From an uncultured Muribaculaceae bacterium (GTDB taxonomy: Bacteria; Bacteroidota; Bacteroidia; Bacteroidales; Muribaculaceae), in assembly GCA_910586565.1 (NCBI GenBank), contig CAJUIT010000001.1:124001-188000 (forward strand): a stretch of 64,000 bases of DNA, in the 5' to 3' direction. This document shows, piece by piece, positions 61,941 through 64,000 of this stretch (positions are counted from its first letter, which is position 1; each line of letters opens with the position of its first letter). A program made the position numbers and the translations under genes. The notes below the pieces were generated by a model. The model was not told the origin of the DNA. It did not search any database and saw only the letters and a program-made list of their open reading frames with translations.

Positions 61941-62690
61941 ATGATTATAACACGTTCCCTTCAACAACTCGGACGCTACAGCCTGTTTCTAAGCAAGGCC
62001 TTCTCCATTCCCGATAAATGGAGCATATTCGGGCGTCGCACAATAATGGAAATCATCAGCCTCGGAGTGAATTCAATTCCACTGGTAATCATCATCTCAC
62101 TGTTTATCGGTGCTGTGATAACGATTCAGATGCAGCTCAACGTGTCGTCGCCGCTCATTCCGGCCTATTCCGTCGGGCTGGCCACACGCGACATTGTGTT
62201 GCTTGAATTCTCCAACTCCATTCTGTGCCTCATTCTTGCAGGCAAAGTGGGTTCGAGCATCGCTTCGGAAATAGGCACCATGCGTGTCACCGAGCAAATC
62301 GATGCGCTCGACATCATGGGCGTCAACTCCACCAACTATCTCGTTCTTCCTAAAATCGTTGCTTTTGTGGCATTCATGCCGGTGCTGGTAATCTTCTGTA
62401 TCGGCACATCGTTTGTGGGAGGTTGGTTGGTGGCCGTGTTCTCCGACCTCATCAGCGTGTCGAAATATATCTACGGCCTGCAGGCTCTCTTCCAGGAATG
62501 GTATGTGTGGTATGGCCTTATAAAATCGCTCTTCTTTGCCTTCATTATAGCTTCAGTGGCATCGTTTTTCGGTTACTACGTTAAGGGGGGCGCACTTGAA
62601 GTGGGCAAAGCAAGCACCAACGCTGTTGTATCGAGCAGCATCCTTATTCTTCTTTTCGACGTTGTGTTAACCAAACTGTTGTTGCAATGA
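61941..62690 (+). CDS. mlaE: MlaE-family lipid ABC transporter permease
   Basis: Inner-membrane subunit of the Mla phospholipid transport system that maintains outer-membrane asymmetry. From ATG at 61941 it has 249 residues, the normal length, and about five membrane helices. Conserved MlaE segments are ELQ-like VGLATRDIVLLEFSNSILCLILAGKVGSSIASEIGTM. The frame extends 47 codons upstream, but a TACCTTTG element at 61795-61802 argues against the longest form. It overlaps mlaF by 4 bp. Confidence 0.93.
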   Translation: MIITRSLQQLGRYSLFLSKAFSIPDKWSIFGRRTIMEIISLGVNSIPLVIIISLFIGAVITIQMQLNVSSPLIPAYSVGLATRDIVLLEFSNSILCLILAGKVGSSIASEIGTMRVTEQIDALDIMGVNSTNYLVLPKIVAFVAFMPVLVIFCIGTSFVGGWLVAVFSDLISVSKYIYGLQALFQEWYVWYGLIKSLFFAFIIASVASFFGYYVKGGALEVGKASTNAVVSSSILILLFDVVLTKLLLQ

Positions 62691-63466
62691 TTGAAGTTAA
62701 AAACATCACAAAGTCGTTTGACGACAAGACGATTCTCCACAACGTCAGCGCCACGTTCTACACAGGAAAGACAAATCTGATTATCGGCCAGAGCGGTTCG
62801 GGAAAAACGGTTCTGATGAAATCAATCGTAGGACTTGTTCGCCCCGAAGAGGGGGAAATTCTCTACGACGGCCGTGACTTTCTGAAAATGTCGGAGACCC
62901 AGATAAAGGCATTGCGCAAAGAGATTGGTATGCTTTTTCAGGGTTCGGCTCTGTTCGACTCCGAAACAGTTTTGGGAAACGTAATGTTTCCACTTGTCAT
63001 GTTCTCGGGGATGGGGAAAGGGGAGATGCTCGACCGCGCACGCTTCTGTCTGGAACGTGTTAATCTGAAGGGTGCTGAAAACAAATATCCCTCGGAGATT
63101 TCAGGCGGTATGCAGAAACGTGTGGCGATTGCACGCGCCATAGCACTGAATCCCAAATATCTTTTTTGCGACGAACCAAACTCGGGTCTTGACCCCAAAA
63201 CATCCATTCTGATTGACGAACTCCTCCACGACATCACTCACGAATACAACATCACCACCATCATCAACACCCACGACATGAACTCGGTGTTGGGCATCGG
63301 TGAAAACATTGTGTTTATCAACAAGGGGCACCGCGAATGGGTGGGCGACAAGAAACAGATATTCACAACCGCCAACGAGGCGCTTAATGATTTTGTGTTC
63401 GCCACCCGACTGTTCCAGGAGGTGAAAGACTACATCATCGCCAACGGCCGCTCAGACGACGATTGA
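62687..63466 (+). CDS. mlaF: MlaF-type ABC transporter ATP-binding protein
   Basis: ATPase partner of MlaE, 259 residues. Walker A is GQSGSGKTVLM (36-46), signature ISGGMQKRVAIARAIA, Walker B YLFCDEPNSGLDP and switch INTHDM. Its ATG overlaps the mlaE stop. In Bacteroidota an MCE protein (mlaD) often follows; here a RelA/SpoT gene follows instead, so mlaD is elsewhere. Confidence 0.94.
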   Translation: MIEVKNITKSFDDKTILHNVSATFYTGKTNLIIGQSGSGKTVLMKSIVGLVRPEEGEILYDGRDFLKMSETQIKALRKEIGMLFQGSALFDSETVLGNVMFPLVMFSGMGKGEMLDRARFCLERVNLKGAENKYPSEISGGMQKRVAIARAIALNPKYLFCDEPNSGLDPKTSILIDELLHDITHEYNITTIINTHDMNSVLGIGENIVFINKGHREWVGDKKQIFTTANEALNDFVFATRLFQEVKDYIIANGRSDDD

Positions 63467-63520
63467 CAAACTGAACCGCCTGACGGCATTACATGTTCTA
63501 CCGATTTTAAAGCAACAATC

Positions 63521-64000
63521 ATGACAGGCGAAATAACAAATGCATCGGTAACCACCCCCAAGGATGGAGCGGTTTCCGTAAATGAAGCAGACGAAACAAA
63601 CCTCCTGACTGCGGAGGAAGCAAAATCGCTCCCCGCTTTATACAGGAATCTCCTGCATAACATTCAAATTGTTGCCGAGCCCGGTGACATCAGCAACTTG
63701 CGCTCAATTCTGCGTGCGGGTGTCGAGTCGGGTCACTTCAAGCGCGACAAATTCGGCAACTCGTCGTTTATTCGCAGTTTGATTACCGCCAACGAGTTGT
63801 GTGTGCGAGTGAGCCCCGACCGCAATATGGCAATTGCCATGCTGCTTTATCCGCTCTGCCTCACTGAAGCGCTCCCCATCGACCGTCTGGAAAAGGAGTG
63901 GGGCGAGGATATCGCCAAAATGGTGAGAGGACTCATTAAAGTTACCGCACTCTATCAACGCGGAGCCGCAGTGGAATCGGAGAATTTCCGACGTCTGCTC
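63521..64000 (+). CDS. RelA/SpoT-type (p)ppGpp synthetase/hydrolase, N-terminal part
   Basis: The frame opens at 63521 (MTGEITNASVTTPKDG) and runs 160 codons to the window end. From about residue 80 it shows the N-terminal HD-side region of long Rsh enzymes (FIRSLITANELCVRVSPDRNMAIAMLLYPLCLTE, then EEDIAKMV-like helices and ESENFRRLL). The active-site HD pair seems replaced in this stretch, so hydrolase activity is uncertain. The synthetase and TGS/ACT domains lie beyond the window. Confidence 0.8.
   Translation, partial: MTGEITNASVTTPKDGAVSVNEADETNLLTAEEAKSLPALYRNLLHNIQIVAEPGDISNLRSILRAGVESGHFKRDKFGNSSFIRSLITANELCVRVSPDRNMAIAMLLYPLCLTEALPIDRLEKEWGEDIAKMVRGLIKVTALYQRGAAVESENFRRLL

Noticed and set aside
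1..64000. tRNA genes, rRNA genes, CRISPR arrays and insertion sequences
   Set aside because: Scanning intergenic regions by eye gave no tRNA cloverleaf, regular spaced repeats or IS transposase; a short tRNA could still have been missed.

Overview
The window looks like chromosomal DNA of a gut Bacteroidales bacterium, most likely Muribaculaceae or a close relative (inference). Three things point this way. First, many genes belong to Bacteroidota-specific families (DUF4290, DUF4835, DUF4924, a histone H1-like protein, the short Lys-type SerA, TatA/TatC without TatB). Second, Bacteroidota promoters recur (TTTG about 19-20 bp upstream of TAnnTTTG) and Shine-Dalgarno sites are scarce. Third, base composition is moderately GC-rich with C-ending codons. 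No rRNA, tRNA, CRISPR array or recognisable IS transposase was seen.

Layout. 1-9.1 kb: a truncated acidic protein, PBP4-type dacB, tatA-tatC, a TetR regulator with fabG, DUF4290, rimM, an OmpA-like protein and proS. 9.1-15.1 kb: a GT2 glycosyltransferase overlapping a large SF1 helicase with a C-terminal nuclease-like domain (possible defence gene), then a GH31 glucosidase. 15.36-16.82 kb: a composite element of about 1.46 kb with imperfect inverted repeats of about 200 bp around one C-rich orphan gene. 16.9-25.6 kb: nrdG-nrdD with an elaborate promoter region, an EptA-like transferase, an outer-membrane barrel, a CBM9-like protein, a NahK-like sugar kinase and a Crp/Fnr regulator. 26-31.7 kb: a complete tripartite ABC export operon (ATPase, two MacB-like permeases, adaptor, TolC). 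31.9-32.2 kb: a candidate structured ncRNA with its own promoter and terminator. 32.3-39 kb: menD-menB-menC-menE and serC-serA. 39.1-45.7 kb: rlmB, recN, DUF4835, coaBC, an exonuclease and dnaN.

45.9-51.1 kb is a distinctly AT-rich accessory island. It starts with a second candidate structured RNA and continues with short unknown genes, lipoproteins, a duplicated gene tail, a lipoprotein gene broken by two in-frame stops, and an MntA antitoxin whose HepT toxin has decayed. It looks like an old immunity/toxin-antitoxin islet. 51.2-64 kb returns to core genes: rubrerythrin, an EamA transporter, prfC, rfbD, DUF4924, an H1-like protein, engB, trmN6, a CPBP protease, lptB, udk, mlaE-mlaF and the start of a RelA/SpoT homologue.

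The least explained items are the inverted-repeat element, the two rod-shaped RNA candidates, the helicase-nuclease fusion and the decaying AT-rich islet.
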